From the NCBI GenBank assembly GCA_002400675.1, contig NVQY01000219.1:1-6211 (forward strand): DNA of 6,211 bases, given 5' to 3'. Source of the stretch: Paracoccaceae bacterium. GTDB taxonomy: Bacteria > Pseudomonadota > Alphaproteobacteria > Rhodobacterales > Rhodobacteraceae. The stretch's first letter is position 1; every line of letters starts with the position of its first letter. The position numbers were made by a program, and so were the translations under genes. Below are positions 4,752 to 6,211 of the stretch, piece by piece. The notes beneath the pieces are model-generated. The model saw only the letters and a program-made list of their open reading frames with translations. It was not told the origin of the DNA and did no database searches.

Positions 4752-6211
4752 GGTTTGACCTCCTTGCGGATCAACACGATTGTCCCGTCCCCCTGCATCA
4801 CCGCATCAAACGAAGAGGTGACGATGGTCGCGGTCTCACGCTCTGATATCACCGCCGGGCCGACCACCCGGTCACCTTTGGACAGGGCCTCGCGCGACAC
4901 AACCAAACTTTGCATCATCGTGTTGGTGACCGGATCAAACACCGCGCGGCTTTCGGTGGGTTCGACAACCCTACCGTCGACCTCAAACTCCTGACGCGGG
5001 GGCAAATCGCGGTCCTCGCTGACCTTCACCGACCATGTGACAACCTCAATCTCCAACCCGTCCAGCCCATCAATCGCCCGGCCAAAAAAGCGCGCGTAAT
5101 GATCGCGGAACCGCTCGCGGATCAGATCAACATCCGCCCCCACAAGGGCGCGATCCGGGATCGGCACCGGAATTTCCCAGCCCTGCCCGCGATAGCGCAT
5201 GAATGCGACGATCTGACGGGTTACCGCCGCGCTCGTTCCCCGGCGCACAAACCCTTCGGCACCGGCGCGCAGATCGTCCAGCATCGCGTTCACCGCACCC
5301 ACATCAAAGCCCGACAGACACACCAGACGCGAGGCCAGCGCCTCATACCCAAAAGGCGCGCGCAAAAACCCGATGGCCGACCCGACCCCGGCCCCCGGCG
5401 GGATCAGGCAACGGTCAATCCCCAGCTTTTCGCACAGGCGCGCCGCGTGCAAAGGTGCGGCCCCGCCAAAGGCGATCATCACATTGTCCATGATGTTCTT
5501 GCCATTCTCGACCGCATGCACCCGTGCGGCGTTGGCCATGTTTTCATCCACCACCTCGCAAATGCCAAACGCCGCCTCCAGCGGGGCCAGCGCCAGAGCG
5601 TCGCCAACCCCCATCGTGATGGCCGCCCCGGCGGCGTCCTTGTCCAGCCGGATCGCCCCGCCGGCGAAATTATCCGGGTCGATCTTGCCCAAAATAACGT
5701 CCGCGTCGGTAATGGCCGGACGCTCACCACCACGCCCGTAACAGGCCGGTCCGGGGTCCGATCCAGCCGATTCCGGCCCGGTCTGTATCCGCCCCAGTGC
5801 GTCCACCGAGGCGATTGACCCACCGCCCGCACCGATCTCGATCATCTCAATAACCGGAATCGAAATCGGCATGCCCGACCCTTTGGCAAAGCGATAAGTA
5901 CGCGCCACTTCAAAGGTGCGTGCGGTCTGCGGCGTGAACCCTTCGATCAGGCAAATCTTGGCGGTGGTGCCGCCCATGTCGTAAGATAGAACCTTGTCCA
6001 GACCAAAGCGCGCCGCCACATCAGCGGCAAATATCGCCCCCCCCGCCGGCCCGGATTCGATCAGCCGCACGGGGAATTCGATTGCGGTTTCCACCGACAT
6101 CAACCCGCCGCCGGAATGGATCATGAACACCGGACAGGCCGCCCCCATGTCCGCAAGGCGGGTTTGCAGGCGGGTCAGGTAATCCTCCATCTGCGGGCGC
6201 ACATAGGCGTT
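4748..6211 (-). CDS. hyuA: Hydantoinase A/oxoprolinase family protein (HyuA-like subunit, 5' end missing)
   Basis: The frame is open to the right edge, with 487 residues visible. HyuA proteins are about 690 residues long, so roughly the first 200, including the N-terminal hydantoinase/oxoprolinase domain, lie outside. The visible part starts NAYVRPQMEDYL, a standard internal block, so the GTG at 6202 is not the true start. FMIHSGGGLMS, SGPAGG and SYDMGGTTAKICL (about 29-87 of the visible part) belong to the ASKHA/actin-like ATPase core; DMGGT is the phosphate-binding loop. VENGKNIMDNVMIAFGGAAP and IPPGAGVGSAIGFL follow in the usual order. The C terminus (about residue 290 onward) is the acetone-carboxylase-like domain. 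With HyuB this subunit would activate a cyclic amide by ATP-dependent phosphorylation before ring opening. It is translationally coupled to hyuB. Family is certain; substrate is not. Confidence 0.92.
   Translation of the reverse strand, partial: NAYVRPQMEDYLTRLQTRLADMGAACPVFMIHSGGGLMSVETAIEFPVRLIESGPAGGAIFAADVAARFGLDKVLSYDMGGTTAKICLIEGFTPQTARTFEVARTYRFAKGSGMPISIPVIEMIEIGAGGGSIASVDALGRIQTGPESAGSDPGPACYGRGGERPAITDADVILGKIDPDNFAGGAIRLDKDAAGAAITMGVGDALALAPLEAAFGICEVVDENMANAARVHAVENGKNIMDNVMIAFGGAAPLHAARLCEKLGIDRCLIPPGAGVGSAIGFLRAPFGYEALASRLVCLSGFDVGAVNAMLDDLRAGAEGFVRRGTSAAVTRQIVAFMRYRGQGWEIPVPIPDRALVGADVDLIRERFRDHYARFFGRAIDGLDGLEIEVVTWSVKVSEDRDLPPRQEFEVDGRVVEPTESRAVFDPVTNTMMQSLVVSREALSKGDRVVGPAVISERETATIVTSSFDAVMQGDGTIVLIRKEVKP
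4758..4765 (-). promoter_or_regulatory. Perfect Shine-Dalgarno sequence before hyuB
   Basis: AAGGAGGT on the minus strand, 6 bases before the ATG at 4751 and inside the last codons of hyuA. It is the strongest ribosome binding site in the window and suggests HyuB is made at least as efficiently as HyuA despite the ATGA overlap. Confidence 0.75.

Noticed and set aside
4910..5818. 302-codon plus-strand open frame opposite hyuA
   Set aside because: Its length comes from the codon bias of the real gene on the other strand. The product is rich in Arg, His and Pro and shows no domain or ribosome binding site.
4748..6202. Treating the GTG at 6202 as the true start of hyuA
   Set aside because: The frame continues to the window edge as Asn-Ala-Tyr before this codon, matching the conserved internal NAYVRP block, and about 200 N-terminal residues would be missing.

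Overview
The window is GC-rich and almost entirely coding. It looks like a catabolic (accessory metabolism) locus from an alphaproteobacterium, most likely of the Rhodobacteraceae/Roseobacter type. That placement rests on GC-rich third positions, the style of the FAD and hydantoinase proteins and the gene mix; it is inference, because no marker gene is present.

Layout, left to right. (a) 1-620, minus strand: the N-terminal two thirds of a zinc-dependent deacylase of the succinylglutamate desuccinylase/aspartoacylase family, closest by eye to DoeB (N-acetyl-diaminobutyrate deacetylase); it runs off the left edge. (b) 621-733: a divergent regulatory region with two imperfect 9-2-9 palindromes sharing one half-site. 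(c) 734-1063, plus strand: a small ArsR-family repressor with a C-terminal CC-x6-C cysteine cluster. (d) 1070-6211, minus strand: a tightly packed operon transcribed towards the left, in the order hyuA-like (5' end missing beyond the right edge), hyuB-like, a uronate-dehydrogenase-like SDR, and a DAO-family FAD oxidoreductase. Its junctions are a 4-base ATGA overlap, a 47-base gap and a TGATG overlap. It converges on arsR with a 6-base gap and no visible terminator.

How the genes may work together (inference): the HyuA/HyuB pair would open a cyclic amide (hydantoin, oxoproline or a related lactam) using ATP, or carboxylate a ketone as some relatives do. The DAO-type flavoprotein would oxidise an amino or N-methylamino acid, the deacylase would remove an acyl group from an N-acyl amino acid, and the SDR would oxidise a hydroxyl or hemiacetal group on an acidic substrate. 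This resembles the creatinine/N-methylhydantoin to sarcosine route, but no N-carbamoylsarcosine amidase is visible, so the substrate is open. The ArsR-type regulator probably controls itself and the divergent deacylase through the two palindromes. No RNA genes, mobile elements, CRISPR arrays or long repeats were seen.
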